Assembly: GCA_040357565.1 (NCBI GenBank)
Contig: JBDODJ010000023.1
Source: Cercozoa sp. M6MM
Lineage: Eukaryota > Endomyxa: Ascetosporea
DNA: 64,000 nucleotides
Direction: 5' to 3' (one strand)
The notes beneath the pieces are model-generated. The model saw only the letters and a list, made by a program, of their open reading frames with translations. It was not told where the DNA came from and ran no database searches. Positions 44,989 through 57,382 of the stretch are shown here, piece after piece. The translations under genes and the position numbers were made by a program. Every line of letters begins with the position of its first letter. The first letter of the stretch is position 1.

Positions 44989-46773
44989 ATGCCAGAGCCA
45001 GACAAGTCTTGGACGGTGGTCCAGCTGAAGAAGGAGCTGGCGCGGCGCAAGCTGAGTGTTACCGGAAGAAAAGCTGTACCCATCACGATATCGACAGAAA
45101 TGCCCCTTTAGTTTGATACCTTTTTTTTTTGCAGCAACTGCTTGCGCGCCTTCAAGGTAAAGAGGAAGAGGCCCCGCTTGTGAAGAAACGATCGCGTCGT
45201 CGTGTTTCCGCCGAGTACACTTGCTGTCTCTGCATCCTCCTATAATCAGTGATGTCTGACCGCCTCGATTGACTGCACAGTGAGAAAGAACCGCCAAAAA
45301 AAGTGTCTCGCTCTGCCAGTGCCGCTGATGTCTCCGGTAAGAAACAGAGCATTTTAATACAGGCTGTTTGAGAAAAAGTACTCACAGAAGCCAAGGTGGA
45401 AGACGAAAGCACGCGCGTGAAAATGCCTGTAAGCGACAGTGCTGGCGATGACCTGCGAATCATGTGCTACAACGTCAATGGACTGAACTCTACGCTCAAT
45501 AAAGGCTTTGTCGAGTACTTGCAGGTTCCTTGTTTAACCTTTCTTCGTTCGTGATGTGCACCTTGTTTGATAAAACAATTGCAGAAAAAGAAGGACGCTG
45601 GCACTCTGCCGCAAATTCTGTGTCTCAGCGAGATCAAGATGAGCGCGGAAAAGTTCGACAAACTGGTGTGTAGAACTTGCACCACCAAAGAGAAATGTTA
45701 TTGAAAGTTTGTGCTCAGTGGATGGAGGATGAAGAGGCACAGGCGTTGGGTTACGAGCATGTGGAAGTGCACTCGGCCAAGGATAAGAAGGGCGGCATTC
45801 ACGGCACTGCCGTCTTGTCGTGTGTGCTTGCTTTTGAAGATACGTGTTCTCTTTCCACCTTTGTTTGTGACAGCGATCGAGCCGCTTTCTGTGACCCGTG
45901 GTATCAACAACTCGTCGGATGACGATGGACGCGCGCTCACCTTTGAGTTCGACACGTTCTATCTCGTGCACACCTACGTTCCCAATGCGGGCGAGGGTCT
46001 CAAGTTTATGAAGCGTCGTGAGGTTTGTTTCTGTCATACTTCTTTCCTTTTGTGCCTGTTCTTTACTTGCTTGCGTGTAGACGTGGAACAAGAAAATGAC
46101 GGAACACGTAAACAAGCTGCGCAAGACGAAGCCGGTGATGTGGACCGGCGATCTTAACGTCGCTGTTCTCGATTTTGACGTGCGCTTTCTTTTCTTTTTC
46201 AGCCAATTGTACACTGAAAGGATGTGTTAACACAGGTCTATGACGGCGAAACCAACAGAGCACGCGCCAAGTCGGCAGGTTTCACTCCACAAGAGCGCTC
46301 GCACCTGAAGACTATGCTCAACGAGCACGGGTGGTATCAACACATCCCTCGAAACTTGCCCTTTGGTTCTCTTGACATCGTTTCCATTCCAGGGTCGATG
46401 CTTTCCGCAAACTGTACCCAAAGAAACGAGGCACTGACTGTTTCACCTTCTATTCGGTAGTATTTTTCTCAGTTTGCGGTCCGCGCGGGTTGCTTTGACT
46501 GGTGTGTTTGTTTGGTAATAGATCCGTGGACGCGGCCGGCCCAAGGGACGTGGTTGGCGCCTTGATTACTTTCTTTGCTCGGACAATGAGCTCGCTGACT
46601 TGATTTCGTACTGCTGACTGTCATTGTTTTTAACTGAGCTGGGCGATTGGACTCTTTGATGTCAAAACAGTGATGTCGTGATCCATTCGGACGATGGTGG
46701 CATGAGCGATCACTTGCCGCTTGAGTGCATTATGGCCACTCCGCCTGCGCGCGCGGCTGCCCAGCCGGAATAG
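44989..46773 (+). CDS. APEX1: AP endonuclease (ExoIII/APEX1 type) with N-terminal SAP domain
   Basis: APEX1 cuts DNA at abasic sites in base-excision repair. The start MPEPDKSWTVVQLKKELARR, with KLSVTGRKAQLLARLQ after splicing, is a SAP DNA-binding motif, an arrangement known from plant ARP. A basic linker (KKRSRRRVSAEEKEPPKK) follows. The catalytic domain has DLRIMCYNVNGLNS (metal-site Asn), ILCLSEIKMSAEKF (catalytic Glu), KGGIHGTAVLS, YLVHTYVPNAGEGL (Tyr), VMWTGDLNVA (catalytic Asp/Asn pair), RGWRLDYFLCSD and a final GGMSDHLPLECIM (catalytic Asp-His). All active-site residues are present. Length about 390. About nine introns. A 17-C run follows the stop directly. Confidence 0.92.
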
Positions 46774-46790
46774 CCCCCCCCCCCCCCCCC
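46774..46790. repeat. C homopolymer directly after the APEX1 stop codon
   Basis: An uninterrupted run of about 17 C starts at the base after the TAG. Similar runs are otherwise in introns; this one lies in the 3' UTR. Confidence 0.9.
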
Positions 46791-47311
46791 GCGCATTCAC
46801 TTGATCATACCCCGAGAACCAGGGTCGCGTAATTATGCAGTGGTTTTGACTTCATTCGGCCACTCTAGTTGCTTTGATGGTGCCCTGTGTACGTACCCCG
46901 TCCGCCATACTCAGCGATTGCCTTTCCTAAACAATCACTGACGGACTTCACGATGATGTCCTATCTCGAAGTTGCATCATTTGCCGCCGTGGCCGGTCCA
47001 TCGGCGCACCTCAGGAGCAGCTGCGGAGTTACAGTACAAGTGTTACGGTACAGCACGGGCACAGGAGGTACCAGGCACTGCAGTGTTCAGTGATGGCCCC
47101 ACGCGCCCTCCGTGTAAAGTGTGACCATCTTCTCCTCAGCATCACTCAGTGACCAACAACTTGGCTGTGGTTTATTACTGATTGGATCATCCTTTTTGCT
47201 TTTTGAACTTGTACTGGTGCAAGTAGAGCCCGTGCTATCTTGGGCAGGGTGCACCAAGTGCATGTCTTACAAGGTGGATCTCGGCATCGCGGACAAGGAA
47301 TTATTGACCAG
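46791..47311. other. Spacer upstream of the REJ-GPS-7TM gene
   Basis: About 520 bp after APEX1. One frame (46887-47093) is open but resembles nothing and has no in-phase continuation. It probably holds the APEX1 3' UTR and the promoter of the next gene. Confidence 0.45.
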
Positions 47312-50300
47312 ATGCCGATCATGACGCCTCTGGTGTTCTTGCTTTTGGCGCTCTCAACTTTTGCATGTAGCGCCACGGTGGTAATTTTCTGCACATCACT
47401 TGATACAAGATAAAGCTTTACGAGGAGTGTGTGTTGACTTTCGAAGCTGCTCTCTGGAGACCCTGGAGACCAGTCACAAGAGCTGCTGATTCTGGACTCG
47501 CGTGTGCTCCCTCCCGAGAATGCTATTGTTCCGGGAAAGGACCATTACCGCGTATACGTAATTTAGCTTCTCACTCAATTTATCTATGTGACCCCTTCCT
47601 TAGTCGTGCTGATACTACTGCATACTCTAGGTCTTGTTCACGATGCATCAAGTCGACCAAGAAGCTTACGCCGGCTTTTCGGTGCGTGTTCAGTTCGGTG
47701 AGTGCACCTTGTCGCCGCAGCCGCCGAATGTTCCGGTGTGTTAGAAAGCATTCTCTTGCTGTGTGTTGACGGTTCACTTTGCTGGAAGTGTCTTGCTTTG
47801 AGTTTCAGGTACCGTTGACGCTTTGCGCTGGATACCAGCCCATCTTGACTGAGATCCATGAAGTCGACTTCCCGGCTGTTTCGAACGAAACCGCTGTTTT
47901 AGTCGGCGCGCTGTTCAATTTGACATCAGTCGTTTCGCGTATACTGCGTTCAATCGTTTCTTTTTGCAGCTTTGGTGTTTGACGAGTTTTAGCATTTTAA
48001 CTTGTTGGCCTGGAACAGCAAAAACTCTTGGAATGGAATTCACTCTGTTCAACACGAACGAGGTCTCTTTCATCACGTTAAAGCCAGTCGATTTGGTTCA
48101 AAGTTTTGGTTCCTTTGCACAGACGATCGGAGGCCCGTTTTTTCAACCGCCGCCGGTGGTGTCCCAGTTCAACGAACTCAACGTGTCGCACTCGCAGCTC
48201 ATGAGTGGTCAGGTCGAATTCAGCGCCGTTGTGAGTGCCAAGGAGGCAACGAGGAATTCGGTAGAGAGCGTTCTCACTTAGAAACACTCCGAGATACTTG
48301 TGTGTTGAGTAGTTGATGTTCTCTGCTGTGGGTCATACTGCCCTGGGCTTTGGTGAGATTGTTGCTTTCTTTTGCTTTGTTTTCTTTTATCTAACTTATG
48401 TAAATTCAACAGACACCACATACACTGACAATGACGGAAGTACAACTGTGCTGACTGCTCGAACAGCTGGTCTGCCGTGCTGCACCACCGACGTCAGTGT
48501 GGAACTGGCGTATCTTTGTCTGGTTGGACCGGCCTGGCCCTTGCAGCTAGGTATAACTTTAGCTACAGAATCAAGCAGTGTCCACTTGTCACATTTCACA
48601 GAAACGGCAAACAGGCTGAACGTGTCGTCGACTTTCTTTGCCAAAACCACAATTTATAGCGGTCTGGTACTTTCTGCTTTTTCTTGCTTAAAATTTAGTG
48701 TGCACACTTAATGTCTGTTGACTGATGTCTGACTTGAATGTACTGACAGGAGGCGAGTAGCTTCACAGTGCTGCCAGAGGCACGTGGGTGGGCCTTTCAT
48801 CTGAACCATCAGTTCATACCTGACCCGTCATTCACTGTAGTCTTTACTTTGTGTGTGCACTGTGCTTGAATCAATGATGTTTGTGCTGTGCAGAACTGCA
48901 GCTCGATCTTTCAGTCTCTGAAGTACCGAGACGTAAGTGAGCTTTTGTATTTAAACCCTCTTGACACTTGTCGCGCCAGATCTTTCTCAACGAGAGTCAC
49001 AACGAGTGTGCCTATGGAGTCAAAACTGACTCCACTGCCTGGTCGCACGGGAGTGCTGGTTGTACTACTTTGTTTGACCAGACGTACATTTAGTGTTGTC
49101 CTATCGTTTACCGTCTCTTATTTCACAGCATGGGACGTTGTGACGGGACAGTCACTCCCTGCCGACACGATCATTGTGGAGATGCCCTACCTGCTCAACG
49201 CTTTCTACTTGACCCATCCCAACGGTAGCCTTATCCATCCTGTCGCACTGTTGCACAGTCACAACGTGTCTCCTTGGACAGTGACCTTTGGCATGGGCCA
49301 TTCGAGCATGTACTTCAGTCAGCCGCACTTTGAACTCGCCGACACTAAAGGTACCTCAGTTATAATCGCACCTACCGTTTCAGCTCATTTTTGAGTGTAG
49401 CCTTGGGAGCATTCGAAAAAGCGAATTATACCATGGAGGTGAACACGAAGTCACTGGCACCAAACTGCGTCGACGAGATCAGCGCTAATGTCACTGACTT
49501 TGCGAAGTACATCTTGCTTTTCTATATATATATTTTTTCTTTGTTAGATAATTTTATATCTACATAATATATACATGGAATAGACTGTGTAATATATGCT
49601 ATACGATATACTAGCATAGTATCTACTACATATATATCTCTCCATCAGATACATAGGTATCCTTTGTATTCTTTTGTTGTTATCTTTGCCATCCCAGTCT
49701 GTTTGGCAAGCCGCTGGAGTCGCACAACTTCAGCGTGGACTGCTTCAACATCGGCGACGCCAAGAACAGAGACAAATTCGTGCAGTGGCTACGAAACGGT
49801 ATCGGTGCCGACAACAAAACACTGCGACGTTCCGTGGAAACGCTGCCGCCGGATGTCTACTGGCAGGACGGTTTCTGCCAGCTGCGTTTCTCTGCTCTCA
49901 ACTGGATCTACCGTGATGTACCTCTGTCATACTTGTATCCCTGTATGCTTGTACCTCTGTATACTTTCAGCCCTGTATACCTGTACCCCTGTATCCTTGT
50001 ACCCCTGTATCCTTGTACCCCTGTATCCTTGTACCCTTGCAGTGGCAAGAGCACGGAAGTGTGCCAGCGAACGAAGCGTTGGAGATCTCGCAGCAGCTGC
50101 GAGTGTACGAAAGCGAACTGAGTGACCTCGTCGTTGATGTACAGGCACCGTCGCAGCACCGTCGTCGCAATGACCTGCTGATCCAGGCGACGGTCCTGGA
50201 GTACCTATGTGGCCGCGTGGAAGGCACAGCTGCACCTGCTGGCAAGTACAACATCTCGTACACACTGACGTCGGCTGTTGGCAGTCATCGCTGGCACGGT

Positions 50301-52544
50301 GCGCAAGCAGTGATACCGCACGACTATCTGCCCAAGCGTAGTGGAGTTTTTTCCATTCGCATCGACGTCAGTCGGCCCGACTTTTACCTGCCGTCTGTGC
50401 TGGTGGAAGTCGAGCTGCTTCTGGATGCTGTACTTTCTACTACATATTCTACCCCCCCCCCTACTCCCTCGCTCAGGTGGTGGCAGCAGTGGCAGGCGGC
50501 GAGTTGCGTGTTTTGCCTGTACTTTCGACTTGTGTCTTTCTTGCCTACCCTCGTGTATACCCAGTGTGGACAGAACCCGCAAGTGGAGTTGCAGGCAGAT
50601 TTCGCTGCCTTCTCGTACGATCCCAACGGTACACGTGTGCCCATGGTTTGGATCACTGACTGAGTGACTGGGTGACTGGGTGACTCACCGTTTGATAGGC
50701 ATCTACGATCAGTCGGAACTGCAGTTCAAACTCTCTGATTGTCGCACACAAAATGGCAGCGACTGCACCACTTTCTTCCTTTCGGCGGTGGCTTTGGCTC
50801 TGCCATGTTGCTTTTTTAAATACGTATATAATATAAGTTTATATATATATGTGTATACCACAGGTGAACACAACGCTGTTGGAGCACACAGGCCTGCTGC
50901 ACGTCCCGGCGGACGCACTGGCACCGTCGGAGCAGTACGACCTCACCGTCAATGTGAGTGTTCCGGATGTGCCAACGCACGTGGACTCTGCCACGGTGCC
51001 GCTGTCGATTCGAGTGGATGACTCGTTGCCCGACAATCTGATCTCGGTAGCTTGGTCACTCTGTGGTCACTATATATGATCATGTGGTCACTGTGGTCAC
51101 TGTGTGTGTGTATGTGTGTAGGTGTCGGTGCAGCTGCAGAGTGTGCTGCCGCCGCTCGTGTCACAACAGGACGTGCTGCGCATCGTACCTCTCTCTCTTT
51201 CTTTGGTCACCCTGTGTGGTCATTCTGTGTGGTCACGCTGTGTGGTCACTCTGATCAGGAAGGCACAGTGGTCACCGAGAAGAGCGACGCCGTCATTCGG
51301 TACCAATGGTACGAAGTCGACGCTCGGTTGGACGACGTGTCGCCGGCGCAGCTGCTGACACCGCTGGACGGTCGCAACCTCGCCATCGACGCCTTTGCAC
51401 TGGTACATTGTGGCGCTACACTTTGGGTGTCCATTTGTACCAGTAGATTTGGACTGGTATCAATGTGTAGCCACCTGGCGAGTATCGCTTCCGACTCAAT
51501 GCGAGCGACACTACCTATGGCGCTTTCTCGGTGTGCCCCCTCTCCCGTTTACCCACCTCTGTTTACCCCCCCCCCCAATGCAGATGGGTGAAGCGCGGGT
51601 GGTCGTAGTCGATGCACCTGTGATCTCGCAGACACTGGCGAATCAGACCAGTAGCGACACTGTCAATCTCTCGGTCGTGGTACTATACCTATACAACCCT
51701 TACCCCCTTGATGTACTATGAATGAGGCAGGCCACAGTACTTCCGAGTGCGGCACCAATGCAAGTGCGTTGGTGGGTCGACCTGTCCAACGAGGGTTCCG
51801 AGACCTCGCTCACGGACTGGTCGACTCGGATGATGTCGACGGTGTCTCTGCCGACTGGCGATCACACCGTGCATGGTGCCTTTACCCATCTACTTAGTTA
51901 TGTGTGTGCTTATATGTACGTATGGATATATAAATTTATATATGTATATATTTATGTATACATATATGTGCAGTGCAAGTCCGCGACAGCGTGGGCGGTG
52001 TGGCTACAGCATCGACCACTGTCGCGGTCGTTTCCTCTGCAGGTAGACTTGACTAATTGAGAGAGAAAGAGTACTAGTATGTCCTATTTGTACCCTTGCT
52101 ACAGACCAGTGCGAGGTGTCGCTGAACAAACTGGCCGAGACACGTGCGTCTGGCCGCGTGTCGGACGCCTTACTGGCCGTGATCCAGGTGACTGGTAGCC
52201 ACCTGTACCGACCGAGCACGTGCCCAGGACTGTCGCAGCAGGTGCTGCTGTCGCTCGCCTTGTTCCGACAGGTGCATGTGTACAGTGCCACTGAGTGTGC
52301 GCACCCTGAAGCACACCTCCTGGCTGAGGTATCCTCCTTTCGTGAATATATGTCGATATATATATATATACGTTTATATATTTTTATAAACATATGTATA
52401 TTTGTGTTATAGGTGTGCATGTATTTATATGTTATAAACGTGGGTGCACAACAGGCCATGCGACTGAGCACGCAACTCTTCCTCCAGTTGGGAGTGAGTC
52501 TGCATGCTAGCGATTTCGACCTGCTCGTTGGAGGTATGTATTTC

Positions 52545-52577
<33 letters not shown>

Positions 52578-55273
52578 GTGTGTGTGTCTGTGTGTGTGTG
52601 TGTATTCTTGATAAATACGCATTTGTAGAACAAGGCATGACGCACGATCTGCTGTGTGCTGTCGACAATGACTTCGTACACGACACTGTGCGCATACTGG
52701 TACGCCGTACCCCGAGATTTGAATTTATCTCAAGGTGGTCAACTATGGCTTGTATTTGCAGGCACAAACTGGCGCCACATTGAGCAACACACTTGCTCTC
52801 GCGACAGCTTCTCTTGTACTTGCCCTTTTAAATTACTTTTTGTCTTACCCCCCCCCCCCCCCGTAGAACGGAGCGCCGCTGTGTTATGTCACACACCAAA
52901 TCACTGAGTTCACAACTGAGGTACAGTCACGTTTCTCTCGTTGAGGCGTTGAGGGTGCGCATTTGCCCTCTGTCTCTATCCGTAGCTCTTGATTGCCAAA
53001 CTGGCACCTGCACTCGCTGGCGAACATCCAGAGTAAATTCACCTCGTGTTTTCTTCTCAACAGTTTATTCGTCCAAACGGCCTTTAAAAAACGCACTGTG
53101 TCTTAGGTACGCCGAGTTCGACAATGTATTCGGTGCTGGTGCGAAGTTTGACGCAGGCACACGAGTCACTTTGTCTGGTGAGTTACTGTACATTGCAAGA
53201 TTCTGAGCAGTTTTGTTGTTTCGCTTTTTTGTCAGTTTTTGCAACTGTCTCGCTCAGGTGAAGTGCAAGTCGAGGTGCCAGAAAACGCGTTTGAGAACCC
53301 AGGCGAAGTGGTACTGAGCTTTGGTTTTTTGTGTTTGCTGCCTTTTGTTTTGATGTTCAGTCATTTCTGCTAGTGTTTTCGCAGAGTGTGACAGTTTCGG
53401 CACTCGATTCGTCGCTCAGCAGTAAATTACTTCTCCAAAATGTTGTTCTGTTGCAGTTAACACACAAACGTGTGCACATGGTAGCTTGCTTTGCTGCCGA
53501 AAACTCAGCTTCGCCCGATGGTTTGTTTCGCTGCTCTTGACTCTAGTTGTTGAAAAAACTGAATGAAATGGGTTGGCTACAGACACGTGCTCGGTGACGG
53601 ATATCAATGCTCAGAACGGCGCACTTCGGTACCGCTTCCATTCTTTTTATTTTGGTAGCAACTGGATGACTTGATAACCTAATGCGATGTGTAACTGCGG
53701 CAGTGACATCACGTTCGCGCTGACCTGCAGCGATCAGCACCAGTACCGTGTGGACGGTACCGATAGTGCTCTACCTCTGACTGGGTCACTGTGCTTTTTG
53801 TTCCGACACAGAATGCGAAAGACCTCATGCCACGTGTCGTTGGTTCGACTCGGGCACTCATGTAGCACCGTCTTTACCCGTACCATTATTGTATTGATCC
53901 TTTTGCTTGTACTCACCCCAGAGTTGGCGGCAAGACGGTTGCAGGACGGTGTCGGTGACTCCGTCGGCAGACGGTGTGCACACGGTATACCAGTGCCGAT
54001 GCGAGCATCTGACGACTTTCGCCATGGTGAAGGAGATGACGCACTGCCGCAGCAGCGAGAGCGGTGTCTATGTGCCGTTTGCTGGCACCTTCGGCTTTGT
54101 TGCACTGCTGGCCGTTGGGCAATCTGTACGGTAGGTCCAGTTGTACCCGTCGAGGTTATTTCAAGGTGCCTATGTGCAGGTATGTGGCTGCCACACGGGC
54201 GCACAAGCGCAGCAAGGGTCTCGTACTGCAACACGCCGGCGTCGTTGTCGTCGCCTTGGCTCGTGTGGCCGCCTGTATCTACCTGGTACTGTTGGGAGGT
54301 CCTGTAGTACCCAGTCCAGTCCAGTCCATCTGTGCCTATACTGTATGGCCATATGTGGCAGGAGTCCAAGGAGGACCCATCGGTGACAGTGACGGTCGTG
54401 TTGTTGAGTGTGCCCATGTGCCTGGTGTACTGGGCCTTCACCTACGTCGTCGTGCAGTGGGCTGGCATCATTCACTTTGCAATGAGTCACCCCGGCGACC
54501 CGACGGCCAAGCTGCGCCGTGTCTTCTTCCCTGTCAACTTGGCTTTAGCGTAACTTTGTCGTCTCTCTAGCCTTGTGTTCTTTTGTGTGTAGATGTAAAC
54601 CTTGTAGTGCCATCCTGGTGGTAACGATTGCCGTGGCTTCGACAGGCAACGATGCCGCCGCCGATGCTGGCTCCGTCATTGTCGCCTCAGTTTCACTGCT
54701 GACTGCTGTCGGTTTCATCGTGTACCATGCCCTTCAACAAGCGTGTTGTGTACTTGTTTTTGTACTCGTGTTGTACTTGGATTGTGCTGCACAGGTACGG
54801 CACACTGCTGCTGCGTCAGATGTCTCGCTCGCAGCAAATGGGCTCCACTAGCGATGAGAAAACGCGAGTCATGCGTCAGGCTGCTCGTAGACTGTACGTA
54901 CACTTTTTTATTGAGGGAGAGATAGGCCTCTGTACTGCTATCTGTCAATGTAGGTTCTTGGTGACACTGTTGACGTCGCTGGCTTTCATCGTGCAGAGTG
55001 TCGTCGTGTTGTGGAGTGTGTCAGACACGACAGCTTTTTCCGACAACAGCAATGCCTTCCAGGCGGTCTACTGGTCGGCCGAGGCACTCACGCTGCTGCT
55101 GCTGCTGTTTCTGTACCTCTCGCTTGTGCGACGCTCCGTCGAGGAGAAAAGGTACCTTCTTCACACTGTCAGTGTTGTTGGATTCAATACTTTCCTCTAG
55201 GACACGCACGTCTGTCGCGAGCAAGAGCACCGCGGGCGAGGCGCTTCGTGGCACCACCCGTACCCAAGCTTGA
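47312..55273 (+). CDS. Large receptor: signal peptide, REJ-like ectodomain, GPS motif, seven membrane helices
   Basis: The largest gene here, with about 35-40 exons and roughly 1500-1600 residues. The start MPIMTPLVFLLLALSTFACS is a signal peptide. The ectodomain has many N-glycosylation sequons (NGSL, NESH, NCSS, NKTL). It includes a region like the REJ module of polycystin-1 (AVIRYQWYEVDARLDDVSPA; RFRLNASDTTYG; VRWWVDLSNEGS). The GPS motif is complete: CRWFDSG, SWRQDGC and YQCRCEHLTTFAMV, with the HL/T autocleavage site of GAIN domains (about 53820-54020). Seven hydrophobic segments follow (for example FAGTFGFVALLAVGQSV; GVVVVALARVAACIYLVLLG; VVLLSVPMCLVYWAFTYVVV; FLVTLLTSLAFIVQSVVVLW; ALTLLLLLFLYLSLV) and a short basic tail. 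There is no PLAT domain between GPS and membrane part. Some exon borders are approximate. It resembles adhesion GPCRs in architecture. Confidence 0.75.
49925..50039. repeat. Intronic tandem repeat TTGTACCCCTGTATCC
   Basis: About seven copies of a 15-16 bp unit (cttgtacccctgtatcc, first ones degenerate, last three nearly identical) make up almost a whole intron of the REJ-GPS-7TM gene, ending at the acceptor near 50040. Confidence 0.85.
51050..51260. repeat. Intronic TGTGGTCACT repeats in the REJ-GPS-7TM gene
   Basis: Two neighbouring introns (about 51047-51120 and 51190-51257) are filled with (tg)tggtcact units separated by a coding exon. Same word as in an ABCD intron near 9270-9320. Confidence 0.75.
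51900..51972. repeat. AT-rich (TATATG)n stretch in an intron
   Basis: Alternating TA/TG repeats in an intron of the REJ-GPS-7TM gene. Further TATA/GTGT runs are in introns at 52345-52400 and 52544-52600. Confidence 0.8.
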
Positions 55274-55749
55274 TAAGCATGACACCTACTGGACTACCTC
55301 CTATGTGTCCTCTCTCGCGCTGTGCAGAAAGTCCCCGCAGCATCGCTGGTGACACCGTGTCGAGAACTGATGTCGAATTGACATGATCGCTGTAACTAAA
55401 AGGCAGTTAAGTCCTCCGCGCCGTTACTGTCCTTCTCGTCTTTTGGTTGTCGTGTTCGCGTCTGCTGTCTCATTCTGTCATTGAGTTGGTTACCGCCCGG
55501 GCCAAATCTGGCGTACTACATCGTCGAATTAGTTTAGTATCGTCCTCCTTCTGTTGATACAGGCTGCAGCGCAGGGAGTGAATTATTGTTGTCCCTTCAT
55601 CACATGCGATTGGGTGGCTTGGCGAGCGAAATTCACTGCAGGTGAAACCCCGTCTGATAGTCCGAGCGCGAGATTGCTACACATAATGTGAGAAGGTTTA
55701 GGGCACTCTCACCACCGCAGTTGACTTGCAGTCACTCACACGGAAGTCA
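55274..55749. other. Intergenic spacer upstream of the fatty acid hydroxylase gene
   Basis: 476 bp with no coding frame I can support. No repeat shared with the other spacers was seen. Confidence 0.45.
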
Positions 55750-57160
55750 ATGCAGAACGACAACTGGCAGCTGTTTACTCAGGTAAAATCGCTGTCGATG
55801 CGGAACATTGACAAAGCTCAGTTCAATGCGTCCTAATCGTTTCTAGTACGATGTCGAAGCCTATGCATCGTACGCAATTGCGCACATGTGCTACTGGTCA
55901 CTGGGATTGGCAACGCTCAGACTCGACTTGAGACACCTCGCGCTGAAAAAGTTCGCTATAGATGCTACTTTCTGTTTCTGAAACATCTTCCTTGAAATGT
56001 GTGTGCGCAGTCGAATGCAGCCGACTCAACATCCATTGTACTGATCATATATTGTTGAAACAGAGGCTCCGCTTAGCACATTGTTGCAACAGGACGAAAG
56101 TAGAAAACAAGCACATTCACCCGAACGTTGAGAAAATCCGCCACTTGCTTCGAGTGGTTTCATACCCTTGTACCCTTGCGTTTCCCGCACATGTTGACGA
56201 ACACTTGTTGTAGGTGTGCTTCAACTGGGTGGTGACGATCCCGGCTTCTTTCTACTTCACGCGCACGTTGCTGCATCATTTGGGTGCTCCTGGAATCGAT
56301 ACCTCGTGGCCTCTTCCGTCGATGCTGCGGTACGCTGTATTCATTTGAGAGTGTTGTGTCAGTTGTTTTGCGCAGGTTACTCAAGGAGTTGCTCATCAGT
56401 CTCGCAGGCGAAGCTGTCTTGTTTTACTACGTTCATCGTCTCTTTCATGTAAGTGAGAACACGCACACACACTGCCTTGTAGGTAAAATACACATGTATG
56501 GTATAAATACAGTGGAAAGGACTATACAAGTACCACAAGTTGCACCACGACTTCAAAGCACCCACCGCGCTTGCAATGATTTACGCGCACCCGCTCGAAG
56601 TATTCCTTGCCAACTTCGTTCCTTTCTACGTTCCGGTACAGTTTCGCTCAAAAAGTGCAAAACAGCACCAAAAACACTCCCGCACAATAGAAAATTGTTA
56701 CCCACTCCACAGGCCGCCGTATTTGGGTCTCACATCATCACGTTTTGGCTCTGGCTCTGCATTGGTGTGCTTGGCTCGGGCTTTCACCATGCGGGATATG
56801 CGTGGAAATGGAACCCCATCACGAACGAGACTTTGGTACCGCACCTGTAATTACCCTGACCAAACAATTAATGTAACTGTGGTGATGCAGGTGCGATTCC
56901 ACGACGATCACCATCTGTACTATAATGTTAACTTTGGCACCTACGGTCCGCTCGACTGGCTGCACAACACGCTGGGTGACGAGAAAGGCGACACGAGCTT
57001 CCATGGCTACGAGAGCGCTATCACTCTGTGGGAAAACAGCTCACGCATGCGGCAGCTGCATCCACGCCTGTACGGCGCAGTTGCTTGGGCGCTCCGCAAA
57101 CTTGATTGGCGACTGCGCACTGTACATACTATGAAAAATGCGCACTCAAAACCGGACTGA
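55750..57160 (+). CDS. Fatty acid hydroxylase/sterol desaturase superfamily protein
   Basis: These ER di-iron membrane enzymes oxidise sterols or fatty acids. The start MQNDNWQLFTQ splices to YDVEAYASYAIAHMCYWSLG. Membrane segments and the His boxes are visible: FYYVHRLFH (HxxxH), KYHKLHHDF (HxxHH) and RFHDDHHLYYNVNFG (HxxHH), the last followed by GPLDWLHNTLGD, typical of the family. GSGFHHAGYAWKW is a further conserved His region. The length of about 310 is normal. It is closest in layout to C4-methylsterol oxidase/FAXDC2-type members; the exact substrate cannot be told. The second and third exons (about 55847-56215) are less certain; the donor near 55950 is ambiguous. Confidence 0.82.
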
Positions 57161-57382
57161 AACTCCGCGGATGTTGACACTGAACACTTGCGATAATTTG
57201 GTGTGCGTCGATGCATGGACTAGCATAATTACTGTATCTTCGTCGTATATCTGACGTGGAACTGACGTAATAAGTTACTTGCTAGCTACAGCGCAGCAGT
57301 ACCGCATGTATAGCTGACGTTACGTACGGTAAGAAACCGGTCAATCTTGAAAAGGAATCGAATTCTTTCCGTTCATTATTGT

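Noticed and set aside
46887-47093. Small plus-strand frame between APEX1 and the receptor gene
   Set aside because: No similarity, no signal peptide, and no continuation through splice sites; the receptor has a better start with a signal peptide at 47312.
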